Positions 9,273 through 17,995 are shown, numbered from the stretch's first letter. The stretch: 64,000 nucleotides of DNA from Teichococcus aestuarii (GCF_003116135.1 NZ_PDOA01000010.1:62001-126000), one strand, 5' to 3'. Numbers and translations: made by a program. The notes: generated from the sequence alone by a model not told the origin.

Positions 9273-9692
9273 TCAGCCGCGCCGCCGTTCCACCGTGACG
9301 CCCACGCCTTCCACATCGGCGATGATGTCCGGCTTCTCCACCGTGACCCTGGCGAGCCGGATGCGGCCGTCGCCCGCCAGCAAGGCGCAGGCGATGCGCT
9401 CGGCCAGCGTCTCGGCCAGACGGGTGTGGCCGGCCAGCGCCAGGCCGCGGGCGGTGTTGGCCACCGCCTCGTAATCCACCACCCGCTCCAGCCGGTCCTC
9501 TCCCACGCCATGGGGGGCGGCGTCGTCGGTCACCAGCAGCTCGATGTCGATCAGCACGCGCTGCGGCGCCGCCTCCTCCTCCGGATAGACGCCAAGGCGC
9601 GCCGCGACGCCGAGGCGGCGGATGAAGACGCGCCGCAGGCCCGGGGCCGCGTCCGGGGTGGCATCGGGGGTGACATCGGGGGCGATGCTCAT
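9273..9692 (-). CDS. folB: Dihydroneopterin aldolase
   Basis: Cleaves 7,8-dihydroneopterin to 6-hydroxymethyl-dihydropterin and glycolaldehyde in folate synthesis. The fold core is seen in RRVFIRRLGVAARLGVYPEE, the conserved VDYEAVANTARGLALA helix and the VEKPDIIADVEGVGVTVER end with the conserved Lys. I chose the start at 9692 (MSIAPDVTPD, 139 residues) because it overlaps the stop of the upstream reductase gene by 4 bases (ATGA). The first 20 residues are a variable Pro/Asp-rich extension. A reductase of the pterin type upstream fits a shared pterin role. Confidence 0.9.
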   Translation of the reverse strand: MSIAPDVTPDATPDAAPGLRRVFIRRLGVAARLGVYPEEEAAPQRVLIDIELLVTDDAAPHGVGEDRLERVVDYEAVANTARGLALAGHTRLAETLAERIACALLAGDGRIRLARVTVEKPDIIADVEGVGVTVERRRG

Positions 9693-10474
9693 GGCGCGGC
9701 CCTCTCGCCGTTCTGGGGCGGCCTCTGGGGCGACCATTGCAGGTGCTGGCCGCCATCGAGGGCGATCATCTGCCCCGTCATCGCCGGCAGGGACAGGATG
9801 GCGAGCACGGCACGCGCCACCTCCTCCGGGCTGGTGCCGCGGCCGAGCGGGGTGCCGGCGCATTGCGCGGCGAAATGCTCGGGCGTCTGCCGCGGGCTCG
9901 GAATGGCGGGGCCAGGGCCGATGCCGTTAACCCGGATGCGCGGCGCCAGCGCCAGGGCGAGGCTCTGCGTCAGCGCCCACAGCCCGGCCTTGGAGACGCT
10001 GTAGCTGACGAAATGCGGGGTGAGGGACCAGACGCGCTGGTCCAGCATGTTCAGCACCAGCCCCTCGGCCCGCTCCGGCAGGGCGGCGGCGAAGGCCTGC
10101 GCCAGCACGAAAGGCGCGCGCAGGTTGGGCTCGATATGCCGGTCCCAGCTCTCGCGTGTGGCGTCGTGCCATTCGTCGCGCTCGAAGGTGGCGGCGTTGT
10201 TCACCAGCACCCCCACCGGGCCGAGCGCCGCCTGCGCGGCGGGCAGCAGCCCCGCCACCTCCGCCTCGCGCTCCAGCGCCGCCTGCAAGGGGAGGGCGCG
10301 GCGGCCGAGGGCGCGGATCTCCGCCGCCGTCGCCTCGGCCGCATCGGCGCTGCCCCGGTAATGCAGGGCGATGTCGAACCCGGCCTCCGCCAGGGCCAGG
10401 GCAATGGCCCGCCCCAGCCGCCGGGCGCCGCCGGTCACCAGCGCGACGCGGGGGATGGTGTCTGGAATCTGCAT
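9689..10474 (-). CDS. Short-chain dehydrogenase/reductase, probably a pteridine (FolM-like) reductase
   Basis: NAD(P)H-dependent Rossmann oxidoreductase of 261 residues. It has the cofactor loop TGGARRLGRAI, the NNAATFERD element, and the catalytic Tyr and Lys in YSVSKAG. The arginine-rich TGGARRLG loop, and ATFERD after the NNA motif, are typical of FolM/PTR1-type dihydrobiopterin or dihydromonapterin reductases. Coupling to folB by a 4-base overlap supports a pterin substrate. The start at 10474 gives MQIPDTIPRVALVTGG; a longer frame upstream is not supported. The substrate assignment is inference. Confidence 0.85.
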   Translation of the reverse strand: MQIPDTIPRVALVTGGARRLGRAIALALAEAGFDIALHYRGSADAAEATAAEIRALGRRALPLQAALEREAEVAGLLPAAQAALGPVGVLVNNAATFERDEWHDATRESWDRHIEPNLRAPFVLAQAFAAALPERAEGLVLNMLDQRVWSLTPHFVSYSVSKAGLWALTQSLALALAPRIRVNGIGPGPAIPSPRQTPEHFAAQCAGTPLGRGTSPEEVARAVLAILSLPAMTGQMIALDGGQHLQWSPQRPPQNGERAAP

Positions 10475-10617
10475 GGCCGCACAGATGGCAAGGCGGCGCG
10501 CCAGCGTCCAGCACCCGGCGTCTGCCGTCCTGCATTGGCCGGGCATGGCCCAGGGGCCGGTCTGGCATTCGGCCCGAGCAGGATGCGCCGCCGCCGGGCA
10601 TTCCCATCTGCGGGAGC

Positions 10618-10827
10618 ATGGAACGCCCCTGCATCAAGGTCTGCGAACTCGACGAGGACACCGGATGGTGCCTCGGCTGCGGCATGACCAAGCCCGAGCG
10701 CAAGGCCTGGAAGCGCATGCCCGGCTATCGCGACGCCATCCTGGAGAACCTCCCGGCGCGGCTGGCGGCGCTGGCCGCCGAGGGGGCGGTGACGGGCGAG
10801 GCGGCGCGGCGGAAGAAGAAAGGCTGA
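10618..10827 (+). CDS. DUF1289 small cysteine-rich protein
   Basis: 69 residues beginning MERPCIKVCELDEDTGWC, with Cys at 5, 9, 18 and 21 in the DUF1289 spacing. It continues with GCGMTKPERKAWKRM and ends in a basic tail (RRKKKG). The cysteines suggest binding of zinc or an iron-sulfur cluster; the function of the family is not established. It stands alone, divergent from the reductase-folB pair and convergent with the ABC ATPase gene. An upstream extension of the frame to 10156 is antisense to the reductase gene and was discarded. Confidence 0.85.
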   Translation: MERPCIKVCELDEDTGWCLGCGMTKPERKAWKRMPGYRDAILENLPARLAALAAEGAVTGEAARRKKKG

Positions 10828-10858
10828 CGCGGCGAAGCGGCGGCTGCCCCCCTTGGGG

Positions 10859-11650
10859 TCAGGCCAGCGCCGCCTTGCGCACCTCCTCGCGGATCTCGGC
10901 CATCAGCCGGGCCTTCAGCGCGGCGAAATCCGGCGTGGTCTTCACCGTCCAGTCGCGCGGATAGGGCAGGGGCACCGGCACCTCCGCCTTCACCCGGCCC
11001 GGACGGGCCGACATGACCAGCACCCGGTTGGCCAGGAACACTGCCTCGTCGATGTCGTGGGTAACGAACAGCACGGTCTTGCGGGTCTCCGGCGTGTCGG
11101 CGCCCCACACCTCCAGCAGCAGCTCCTGCATCAGCTCGCGCGTCTGGTGGTCGAGCGCGCCGAAGGGCTCGTCGAGCAGCAGGATCTCGGGATCGTTGGC
11201 CAGGGCGCGGGCGAGGGCGGTGCGCTGCTGCATGCCGCCCGAGAGCTGGCGCGGCCAGTGCTCCTCGAATCCGCGCAGCCCGGTGCGGGCGATGAATTTC
11301 TCCGTGGTCTCGCGGATCTGCGCCTCGGGAAGGCCCCGCTCGCGCAGGCCGAACGCGATGTTCTGCCGCACCGTCAGCCAGGGGAACAGGGTGTAGGACT
11401 GGAACACCATGCCGCGGTCCGGCCCCGGGCGCGTCACCTGCCGCCCGTTCAGCGTCACATGGCCGCCCGTGGGCCGGTCGAGCCCGGCCACGATGCGCAG
11501 CAGGGTGGACTTGCCGCAGCCCGAGGGGCCGAGGATCGAGACGAACTCGCCCGGCGCCACGTCGAGGTCGGTGGGCTGCAGCGCCAGCGTCGGCGCGGCG
11601 CGGCCCTGGCCGGGGAAGGTGCGGGTGAGGCCGCGGATGGACAGACCCAT
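10859..11650 (-). CDS. ABC importer ATPase, NitT/TauT (SsuB/TauB-like) type
   Basis: Energises uptake through the permease encoded just upstream. Motifs in order: Walker [11 protein letters not shown]-loop QSYTLFPW, signature [14 protein letters not shown], Walker [13 protein letters not shown] and the H-loop [10 protein letters not shown]. These match the nitrate/sulfonate/taurine importer group. The start is at 11650 ([12 protein letters not shown]) or the in-frame ATG at 11665. The permease stop is 33 bases upstream, so they form one operon. The substrate cannot be read from the sequence; a sulfonate, nitrate or pyrimidine-like compound is typical. Confidence 0.88.
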   Translation of the reverse strand: MGLSIRGLTRTFPGQGRAAPTLALQPTDLDVAPGEFVSILGPSGCGKSTLLRIVAGLDRPTGGHVTLNGRQVTRPGPDRGMVFQSYTLFPWLTVRQNIAFGLRERGLPEAQIRETTEKFIARTGLRGFEEHWPRQLSGGMQQRTALARALANDPEILLLDEPFGALDHQTRELMQELLLEVWGADTPETRKTVLFVTHDIDEAVFLANRVLVMSARPGRVKAEVPVPLPYPRDWTVKTTPDFAALKARLMAEIREEVRKAALA

Positions 11651-11682
11651 GGGAAGGCCCCGCATCGCCTGCGCGCCGCCGC

Positions 11683-12456
11683 TCACAGCGAGGCCCAGCG
11701 GAACAGGCGGCGGTTGAGCGCCTTGAACAGCAGGTCCGTCACCAGCCCGATCAGGCCGATGACGACGATGCCGAAGATCATCTGCCCCGTGTCGAGCAGG
11801 CGCTGGCTGTCCATGATCATGTGGCCGATGCCGCTCTGCGCGCCGATCAGCTCGGCGACGATGACGTAGGTCCAGGCCCAGCCCAGCACGAGTCGCAGCG
11901 CCTCCATCACCTGCGGCGCCGCGGCGGGGATGATGACGCGCCGCAGGATGCCGCCCTGCCGCGCCCCCAGCGTGTAGGCCGCCTCCACCAGATCGATCCG
12001 CGTGGCGCCGGCGATGACGGCGACCATGATGACGATCTGGAAGACGCTGCCGAGGATGATGACGGAGAGCTTCTGCGCCTCGCCCACCCCGGCCCAGAGA
12101 ATCAGCAGCGGGATGAAGGCGGAGGCGGGCAGGTAGCGGGCGAAGGAGATGAAGGGCTCGAAGAAGGCCTCCACCGGCTTGTAGGCGCCCATCATCAGCC
12201 CGAGCGGCACGGCGAAGGCGGCCGCCACCAGGAAGCCGCCCAGCACGCGCCACACCGTCATGCCGATGTCGCCGAGGAAGTTGTATTCGGTGAAGAGGGA
12301 CCAGCCGGCGGCCAGCGCGCGCCCGGGCGAGGCCAGGAAGAGCGGCTGCACATAGCCCCCCAGCGTCACCAGCGCCCAGAGGCCGATGAACAGCGCGAAG
12401 AAGCCGATGCCGAGCAGGACCCGGACGGAGGCGGAAACAGGTTTCAGGGGTTCCAC
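11683..12456 (-). CDS. ABC importer permease, NitT/TauT type
   Basis: Inner-membrane permease of about 257 residues and six helices, partner of the ATPase that follows it. The cytoplasmic coupling helix is clear: EAAYTLGARQGGILRRVIIPAAAPQ, the EAA loop of the SsuC/TauC group. I prefer the GTG start at 12456 because GAGG lies 4-5 bases upstream and the N terminus then reads EPLKPVSASVRVLLG; the frame is open to an ATG at 12546. The likely binding protein is encoded at 13985-14935, beyond an outer-membrane protein gene on the other strand. Confidence 0.87.
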   Translation of the reverse strand: MEPLKPVSASVRVLLGIGFFALFIGLWALVTLGGYVQPLFLASPGRALAAGWSLFTEYNFLGDIGMTVWRVLGGFLVAAAFAVPLGLMMGAYKPVEAFFEPFISFARYLPASAFIPLLILWAGVGEAQKLSVIILGSVFQIVIMVAVIAGATRIDLVEAAYTLGARQGGILRRVIIPAAAPQVMEALRLVLGWAWTYVIVAELIGAQSGIGHMIMDSQRLLDTGQMIFGIVVIGLIGLVTDLLFKALNRRLFRWASL

Positions 12457-12666
12457 GGAGCCTCGTTCATCCAGCGTCAACACAGCGGTGAAGAACTGGT
12501 ATGCAATTGACGGGCCGGCCGCAATGGCATCATTGGCCCAGTTCAAGCTGTGGCATGCAGAACACTATGCTCACGATTTCGTGCTGCCCATTTAAATTGC
12601 GGGAAGATGACAGGCGCAATCTGGGGTAGTGGTGTCGGCCTCGCAATCATTGGCAGTCCCCTCTTC

Positions 12667-13905
12667 ATGCGCTCCAGCCATCTCTCCGCCCTGCTGCTCG
12701 CAACCACCGCCCTGTGCGCCCTGCTCGCGCCCCGCGCCGGCCATGCCGCGGACAATTTCAACCTCGACCTGAATGTCGGCGGCCAGAGCTACAGCCGCAG
12801 CTACAGCACCCTGGACGACCTGCTGAGCGTGCTGGACCCGGGTGGCATCCAGGCCATCGCGCCGAACTACCGCCCCGGCGTGCCGGTCAGCGCCATGGTG
12901 AACCTGCGCGGCGTGCCGGCCCAGGTGGTCTCCACCCCCGGTAGCAGCGCCCTCCGGCTCGTCGTTCCCGGCGCGGGCGTGGAGCGCACCTTCGATGCCG
13001 GCACCCTCGCCGCCTCGCGCCGCGAGCTGGAGAGCTTCGCCAAGGGCGACGCCCCGGGCGCGACCGAGGAGCTGCAGCGAATCGCCAAGGCCGTGGTCTC
13101 CACCACCACCGCCGATCCGGTGGCGGGCAACCCGGGCTCGCTGCTCGGCCAGTCCGTGATGGCCGACTACGCCGTCGCCACCCGCCTGCCCGGCGACCTC
13201 GGCGACATGACGCCGCGCGCCGCCGGCTGGCATTTCGGCGCTGGCGTCAACTTCAACAGCCAGAGCACGCGCGACTTCGACACCAACGTCTACCAGCTGC
13301 CGCTGACCGCCTCCTACGCCTTCCGCCAGGACGGGCCGGAGGTGTTCTTCAACCTGCCGCTCAGCATCACCGAGACGGGCGGCGCCGTGTCCTACATCGG
13401 CTCCGGCTCGCTCGGCGTGCGGCTGCCGGTGGTGACGACGCCGGAGCTGCGCTGGGCGGTGACGCCCGCCGCCCGCTGGGGCGCCGCCGGCTCCGAGGAG
13501 ATCGGCGCCGTCGGCATGGTGTGGGGCGGCTCGATCACCAGCGACCTGCGCATCGGCCTGCCCGGCCAGCTGACCCTCGGCGTCGCCAACGGCTTCGGCT
13601 ACTACATGACGCGGCCGCTGAAGGTCGGCGAGTACGACGTCAAGTACGACCTCAGCAACCCGTACTTCCGCAACGGCGTCTCGCTGACCAAGCCGGTGGG
13701 CGAGGTGTCCGGCCGCCCCGTCACGATCGGCGCCTCCTTCGTCGACACCCGCATGACGGGCAGCGACCTGGCGGTCTCCAACTGGCAGGAATACGGCGTG
13801 ACGGCCACGGTGGGCCGCGTCATGCCGGTGCGCCTCAGCGCCACCTACATCGACGGCGAGCGCGGCTATGAGGGCTTCCGCTTCGGCCTGAGCATGGCCT
13901 TCTGA
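12667..13905 (+). CDS. Predicted outer-membrane beta-barrel protein
   Basis: 412 residues with a Sec signal peptide (MRSSHLSALLLATTALCALLAPRAGHA, cleaved after GHA). The N-terminal part is not repetitive (LDLNVGGQSYSRSYSTLDDLL). The second half reads as alternating amphipathic strands (WHFGAGVNFNSQ, YQLPLTASYAF, GSGSLGVRLPV), ending in the aromatic terminal FRFGLSMAF, which is the C-terminal barrel signature. No specific porin family is recognised. Upstream in-frame ATGs to 12550 would bury the signal peptide and are rejected. It lies between the permease and binding-protein genes of the ABC system, so it could be the outer-membrane route for the same substrate; that is inference. Confidence 0.7.
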   Translation: MRSSHLSALLLATTALCALLAPRAGHAADNFNLDLNVGGQSYSRSYSTLDDLLSVLDPGGIQAIAPNYRPGVPVSAMVNLRGVPAQVVSTPGSSALRLVVPGAGVERTFDAGTLAASRRELESFAKGDAPGATEELQRIAKAVVSTTTADPVAGNPGSLLGQSVMADYAVATRLPGDLGDMTPRAAGWHFGAGVNFNSQSTRDFDTNVYQLPLTASYAFRQDGPEVFFNLPLSITETGGAVSYIGSGSLGVRLPVVTTPELRWAVTPAARWGAAGSEEIGAVGMVWGGSITSDLRIGLPGQLTLGVANGFGYYMTRPLKVGEYDVKYDLSNPYFRNGVSLTKPVGEVSGRPVTIGASFVDTRMTGSDLAVSNWQEYGVTATVGRVMPVRLSATYIDGERGYEGFRFGLSMAF

Positions 13906-13984
13906 GAAAGGCGGCCGGGGGAGGGTGCTCCCCCGGCCAGTGTTCCCCGGCCGGTGTTTCCCCGGCCTGCTGCCCTTCCGGCTC

Positions 13985-14935
13985 TCAGGCCAGGAAGCGG
14001 GTGTCCAGCAGCTTGCCGAGATCGGGGGATTGGCGCACCACCCCGGCCTCCTTCTGCACCTCCAGCGCCTTGGTCATGAACTGCGGCAGGCCATCGGCCA
14101 CATAGGCGCGGTTCTTCGCCGCATCCTGCCACTCGATGAACTGCGCGCTGGCCTTGAAGGCCTCGGCGCTCTGGTTCACCCGCTTGCCCATGATCTCGTA
14201 GGACCTGTCCGGCTCGCGCGCGATCATCGCCAGCGCGTCGTGCCAGCTCTTGACCACCCGCTTCACTGCCTCGGGGTTCTTCGCCACGAAGTCCGGGGTG
14301 AAGGCCAGCGTGTCCACCACGCAGGGGTGCTGGATGGTGGTGGCCAGGATGCGGCCCTTGTCCTCGCCCATCGCCCGCACCTGGGAGAGGTAGGGCTCGT
14401 AGGTGGAGCAGCCGTCGAACTGGCCGGCGACGAAGGCCTGGGCGGCGGGCTGCGGCGCCAGCGTCGCGGTCTGCACGTCCTTGATGGTCATGCCGTTCTC
14501 GCGCAGCATGTAGGCCAGCACGAAATAGGGCGTGGTGCCCGGCCCATCCACGGCGATGGTCTTGCCCTTGAGGCCCGCCCAGCCGCCGACCGAGGGGCGC
14601 ACGGCGATGCCGTCGCCGCCCTTCGAGCGGTCGAGCACCAACACCTGCACCAGCGGCATGGTGCTGCCCCACAGGATCATGGTGTCGACCGTGGTGACGA
14701 CGCAGTTCAGCGCGCCGGCGGCCAGCGCCAGGTTGCGCTCGCGCTGCGGCACGAAGCGCGTCTCGACCTCGATGCCGTTGGCCTTGAACAGCCCGGCCTG
14801 CTCGGCCAGGGTCAGCGGCGCGAAGCCGGTCCAGCCGGACATGCCGATGGTGATCTTGGGCAGGGTCTGCGCCCGCAGCACGGATGGCAGGGCGAGCGCG
14901 CCGGCGGCGGCGCCCAGGAACAGGCGGCGATGCAT
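13985..14935 (-). CDS. ABC substrate-binding protein, NitT/TauT type
   Basis: Periplasmic binding protein of 316 residues. The leader RRLFLGAAAGALALPSVLRAQ is of Tat/Sec type. The fold starts KITIGMSGWTGFAPLTLAEQAGLFK, as in SsuA/TauA/NrtA-like proteins, and continues with KGKTIAVDGPGTTPYFVLAYMLRENG. The start at 14935 places the signal peptide at the N terminus. The gene faces the same way as the ATPase and permease pair at 10859-12456 and most likely serves them. The ligand is unknown; the GWTGFAPL pocket segment is not diagnostic. Confidence 0.88.
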   Translation of the reverse strand: MHRRLFLGAAAGALALPSVLRAQTLPKITIGMSGWTGFAPLTLAEQAGLFKANGIEVETRFVPQRERNLALAAGALNCVVTTVDTMILWGSTMPLVQVLVLDRSKGGDGIAVRPSVGGWAGLKGKTIAVDGPGTTPYFVLAYMLRENGMTIKDVQTATLAPQPAAQAFVAGQFDGCSTYEPYLSQVRAMGEDKGRILATTIQHPCVVDTLAFTPDFVAKNPEAVKRVVKSWHDALAMIAREPDRSYEIMGKRVNQSAEAFKASAQFIEWQDAAKNRAYVADGLPQFMTKALEVQKEAGVVRQSPDLGKLLDTRFLA

Positions 14936-15016
14936 GATGTGGTCTCTCCTCAGGGCCTGGCGGCCTTCCCCCATTGCCGCTGAGGGTAGCGCCGCCGCCG
15001 GGCCGCGGGGAAGGGC

Positions 15017-15706
15017 TCAGCGCCGCCGGTCGAGCAGCAGCGTGGCGGCACTGACCCCGAGGCAGACCAGCAGCAGGATGAAGCCGAGGGCGAGCGCCAG
15101 CGGCAGGTCGCCCTTCTGGGTCTCGAGCGCGATGGCGGTGGTCATGGTGCGCGTCTCGCCCCGGATGTTGCCGCCCACCACCAGGATGGCGCCGACCTCG
15201 GCGATGGCGCGGCCGAAGGCGGCGAGGAACACGGTGGCCAGGGCCGGCCGCGCCATCCGTACCAGCTCCAGCCCGCAGCGGAACGGGCCGGCGCCGTCGA
15301 TGCGCAGCGGGTCGCGCACCTCCTCCCACTGCGGCGCCAGCGCGCGGTGGGCCAGCGCCGTGACGATGGGCAGCGCCAGGACGGTCTGCGCCATCACCAT
15401 GGCCTGGGGGCGGAACAGCCAGCCGAGCGGCCCGAGCAGCCCGCTGCGCGAGAGCAGCAGGTAGCAGACCAGGCCCACCACCACCGGCGGCAGGCCGAGC
15501 GCCGCGTTGGCCAGCACCAGCATCATGCCACGGCTGCGGAAGCGGCCGATGGTGAGCAGCGCCGCCAGCGGCAGGCCGAGCAGGAAGGCGAACAGCGCCG
15601 CGCTGCCCGAGACGCGCAGGGAAAGGCCGACGATGCGCGTCAGCTCCGGGTCGGCGCCGCCGATCAGCCGCAGCGCCAGCAGAAAGGCTTCGGCCAGGTC
15701 AGTCAT
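15017..15706 (-). CDS. Tungstate-type ABC permease (TupB-like), without its partners
   Basis: 229 residues and about five to six helices. The start MTDLAEAFLLALRLIGGADPELTRIVGLSLRVSGSA and the loop GRAIAEVGAILVVGGNIRG match TupB permeases of tungstate importers. The stop lies about 80 bases below the start of the NitT/TauT-like binding protein gene at 14935. No TupA binding protein or TupC ATPase was found beside it. The binding protein next to it belongs to another group, so partners must be elsewhere or shared. Tungstate or molybdate uptake would support the molybdopterin enzymes in this window, but that link is inference. Confidence 0.78.
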   Translation of the reverse strand: MTDLAEAFLLALRLIGGADPELTRIVGLSLRVSGSAALFAFLLGLPLAALLTIGRFRSRGMMLVLANAALGLPPVVVGLVCYLLLSRSGLLGPLGWLFRPQAMVMAQTVLALPIVTALAHRALAPQWEEVRDPLRIDGAGPFRCGLELVRMARPALATVFLAAFGRAIAEVGAILVVGGNIRGETRTMTTAIALETQKGDLPLALALGFILLLVCLGVSAATLLLDRRR

Positions 15707-15898
15707 GGCGGGAGAAGGGCATGGTGCGGCCGGAATGCCCATTGCGGGAGGCGGGGGCAAGCCCGCCCCTGCCGCTCCTTGCCGGCATCTGCCAGGGTGC
15801 CTGCAGAGGCGAAAGCCGGGAGAAACCTGCTCTGCGTCAAGGAATTCTTTGGCGGATCGGGGCCATTCTGGAGTGGCCCGAGTTTGAGGATCCGAGAC

Positions 15899-16408
15899 AT
15901 GCCGCACGATGCCGCCACCCCGCGCCACCTCCTGGTGCTCGATCCGCGCCAGACGGCCTGGGGCGCGCTGCTGGCGGCCGCGGGCGAGGACGTGGCCGTG
16001 CTGGTGCTGGACATGGCGCGGGACGGGCTGGTGCAGGTGGCCGAGGTCGCCGCCGAGCTGGCGCCGCTGGAGAGCATCCGCTTGGTCGGGCCGGGCGGGG
16101 CCGGCCGCGTCACCCTGGGTACGGTGGTGCTGGAGCCGGAGACGGCGGAGGAGCGCGGCTGGGTGCTGGCGGCGCTGGGCGCCACGCTGCTGCCGCAGGG
16201 AAGGCTGGAACTGCTGGAAATGGCCGGCGCCGGCGCCAGCGGGGGCCGGCTGATGGCCATGCTGGGGCGTGCCCTGGGGCGGGACGTGATGACGGAGGAA
16301 AGCCGCTTCGGCGCGCCGGAGATGACGGTGCCCGCCGCTCTGAGCAGCCCGGCCTGGGTGTGGGCGCCGCGCGGCCATGCCACGGCCGAGGCTGCCGCCC
16401 TGCGCTGA
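15899..16408 (+). CDS. Stand-alone DUF4347-like protein
   Basis: 169 residues. The pattern HLLVLDPR, then VAVLVLDMARDGLVQVAEVAAEL, then IRLVGPGGAGRVTLGTVVLE, then GRLELLEMAGAGASGGRLMAMLGRALGRDV follows DUF4347, a domain usually found at the N terminus of giant cadherin- or calx-beta-type adhesins. Here it is the whole protein. The usual SHG is VGPG, and the usual YGC is degenerate (LEMAGAG). No signal peptide is visible. It is divergent from the tupB-like gene and is followed by a bidirectional terminator. Assignment is from memory of the family pattern. Confidence 0.65.
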   Translation: MPHDAATPRHLLVLDPRQTAWGALLAAAGEDVAVLVLDMARDGLVQVAEVAAELAPLESIRLVGPGGAGRVTLGTVVLEPETAEERGWVLAALGATLLPQGRLELLEMAGAGASGGRLMAMLGRALGRDVMTEESRFGAPEMTVPAALSSPAWVWAPRGHATAEAAALR

Positions 16409-16456
16409 AGGCCGCCGCCTCTCCGGTTCCGTGCGCCACGGCAAGGGCACGAGAGA

Positions 16457-16483
16457 AAATGCCCGCCCGAGAGGCGGGCATTT
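16457..16483. terminator. Bidirectional terminator
   Basis: Perfect 11-base arms AAATGCCCGCC (16457-16467) and GGCGGGCATTT (16473-16483) with a 5-base loop. It lies between the convergent DUF4347-like and PRC-barrel genes, with A-rich and T-rich flanks that serve either direction. Confidence 0.8.
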
Positions 16484-16508
16484 CCTTCATGCATCCGCGG
16501 GCCGGGGA

Positions 16509-16901
16509 TCAGTCCTCGTAGCGGAAGCCCTGCATCGCCTTGACCTGGTCGCGGGTCATGGAGAGCGTCATCCGGTCGCGGTTGTTGGCGGCGGGCGTCA
16601 GCTGGGAGACCGGCACGGCCACATACTTGTCGGTGAAGCCCAGGCGGGATTCGACCTCGATGACCGCGAGCACGACCTGGTTCTGGGCGTTGAGGATCAG
16701 GTCCTCAACCTCGCCGATCTCCACATCGTCCGAGCTGTAGACATCGCGGTCGAGCATCGCCTTGGCGCGGGTCTGGCCGGACTCGATGCGCGTCTGCGCG
16801 GCGGCCGGGGCCTGGCCGGTGCTCTGCGCCTGGGCGGGCAACACGACACCGCCCAGCATGAAGGCCGTGGCGGCGCCAGCGAGCAGGATCTTGCGTGTCA
16901 T
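16509..16901 (-). CDS. PRC-barrel domain protein, exported
   Basis: 130 residues with a Sec signal peptide (MTRKILLAGAATAFMLGGVVLPAQAQ). A PRC-barrel follows: LDRDVYSSDDVEIGEVEDLILNAQNQVVLAVIEVESRLGFTDKYVAVPVSQL. PRC-barrels occur in photosynthetic reaction centres, RimM and many exported alphaproteobacterial proteins that appear in stress responses. No partner gene is adjacent, so the role is open. Its transcript probably ends at the hairpin at 16457-16483. Confidence 0.85.
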   Translation of the reverse strand: MTRKILLAGAATAFMLGGVVLPAQAQSTGQAPAAAQTRIESGQTRAKAMLDRDVYSSDDVEIGEVEDLILNAQNQVVLAVIEVESRLGFTDKYVAVPVSQLTPAANNRDRMTLSMTRDQVKAMQGFRYED

Positions 16902-17042
16902 GATGGCGTTCCTTCTTCCGAGTCTGGATACGCCGCTCTAACGCGCACGGGCAGCGCCAGGTTGATGAAGTATCCGCGGCAGAAACAAAGGCGTTCCCCC
17001 CGTCCAGGGTTGGGCTAGATTCCCATAATCCTCGAAATGTCG

Positions 17043-17085
17043 TTGACTCCGGCCGCAGGCAGAGATATTTCGAATTTCATCGAAA
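17043..17085 (+). promoter_or_regulatory. arsR promoter with an ArsR-type operator
   Basis: A -35-like TTGACT (17043-17048) and a weak -10 TATTTC (17066-17071) stand 17 bases apart. The palindrome TTTCGA (17068-17073) and TCGAAA (17080-17085), six bases between arms, overlaps the -10 and ends 13 bases before arsR. Operator overlap with the core promoter fits repression by ArsR, relieved by arsenite. A half-site TCGAAAT lies at 17034. Confidence 0.6.
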
Positions 17086-17098
17086 GGTGAGGGGTGGC

Positions 17099-17452
17099 AT
17101 GGAACCGAAGCAGGCTGTGGCGGCCCTGGGTGCCCTGGCCCATGAGCATCGGCTCGCGGCCTACCGCCTGCTCGTGGAGGCGGGCCCCGAGGGATTGCCC
17201 GCCGGCGTCATCGCCGAGCGGCTGGGCACGCCGTCCTCGACACTGACCTTCCACCTGCAGCAGCTCCTGCAGGCGGGGCTGGTCACGCAGCGCCGCGCCG
17301 GCCGCCAGCTCCTCTACGCCATGGCGCCGGCATCCATGAACGCGCTGGTGGCCTACCTGACCGAGAATTGCTGCGGTGGCGAAGCCGCCTGCGCCCCTGC
17401 CTGCGGGCCGGCGGCCCAGGCCACCCGCCTTCGCAAGACCTCCGCAGCCTGA
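17099..17452 (+). CDS. arsR: ArsR-family arsenite-responsive repressor
   Basis: 117-residue winged-helix repressor that leaves DNA on binding As(III). The recognition region reads LGTPSSTLTFHLQQLLQAGLV. Near the C terminus ENCCGGEAACAPAC holds a Cys pair plus two further Cys, suited to binding a soft metalloid as in C-terminal-site ArsR proteins. The start at 17099 is preceded by GAGGGG. It heads the operon arsR-arsC-arsB-arsO-arsH. A fused homologue, with the same TCCGG cysteine pair, is encoded at 50078-50938. Confidence 0.92.
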   Translation: MEPKQAVAALGALAHEHRLAAYRLLVEAGPEGLPAGVIAERLGTPSSTLTFHLQQLLQAGLVTQRRAGRQLLYAMAPASMNALVAYLTENCCGGEAACAPACGPAAQATRLRKTSAA

Positions 17453-17572
17453 GGGCACGAGGATGCCCGGCAAGACCCGTGAGGCGCCCCGCCAGCGGCC
17501 TCGTCCAGCCGCCTGGCACAGGCCGGGAGGCGGCGCGGCGCCGGGGATGCACACAGCCAGAGGGAAGGCGTC

Positions 17573-17995
17573 GTGACCGTCACCATCTACCACAACCCGG
17601 CCTGCGGGACGTCCCGCAACACCCTGGCCCTCATCCGCAACAGCGGCGAGGAGCCGGAGGTCATCGAGTATCTGAAGACGCCGCCGACGCGGGAGGCGCT
17701 GGCCGGCCTCATCCGGCGCATGGGCGTCCCGGTGCGCGACGTGCTGCGCCAGAAGGGCACGCCCTATGCGGAACTCGGCCTCGGCGATTCCTCGCTGACC
17801 GACGACGAGCTGCTCGACGCCATGATGGCGCACCCGATCCTCATCAATCGGCCGGTCGTGGTGACGCCGCTGGGCGTGAAGCTCTGCCGCCCGTCCGAGG
17901 CGGTGCTCGACATCCTGCCGAACCCGCAGCGGGGCGCCTTCGCCAAGGAGGATGGCGAACAGGTCGTCGACGCACAGGGCCACCGCCTGATCTGA
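17573..17995 (+). CDS. arsC: Arsenate reductase, glutaredoxin-coupled type
   Basis: Reduces arsenate to arsenite using glutathione and glutaredoxin in the cytoplasm. 140 residues; the catalytic Cys11 is in YHNPACGTSRN. Further landmarks are the IEYLKTPPTREAL helix and LINRPVVVTPLGVKLCRPSE, with the conserved Arg triad positions of E. coli ArsC. The start is GTG at 17573 with AGGGAAGG upstream. It is unrelated to the phosphatase-type reductase fused to ArsR at 50078-50938, so the region encodes both arsenate-reductase classes. Confidence 0.95.
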   Translation: MTVTIYHNPACGTSRNTLALIRNSGEEPEVIEYLKTPPTREALAGLIRRMGVPVRDVLRQKGTPYAELGLGDSSLTDDELLDAMMAHPILINRPVVVTPLGVKLCRPSEAVLDILPNPQRGAFAKEDGEQVVDAQGHRLI

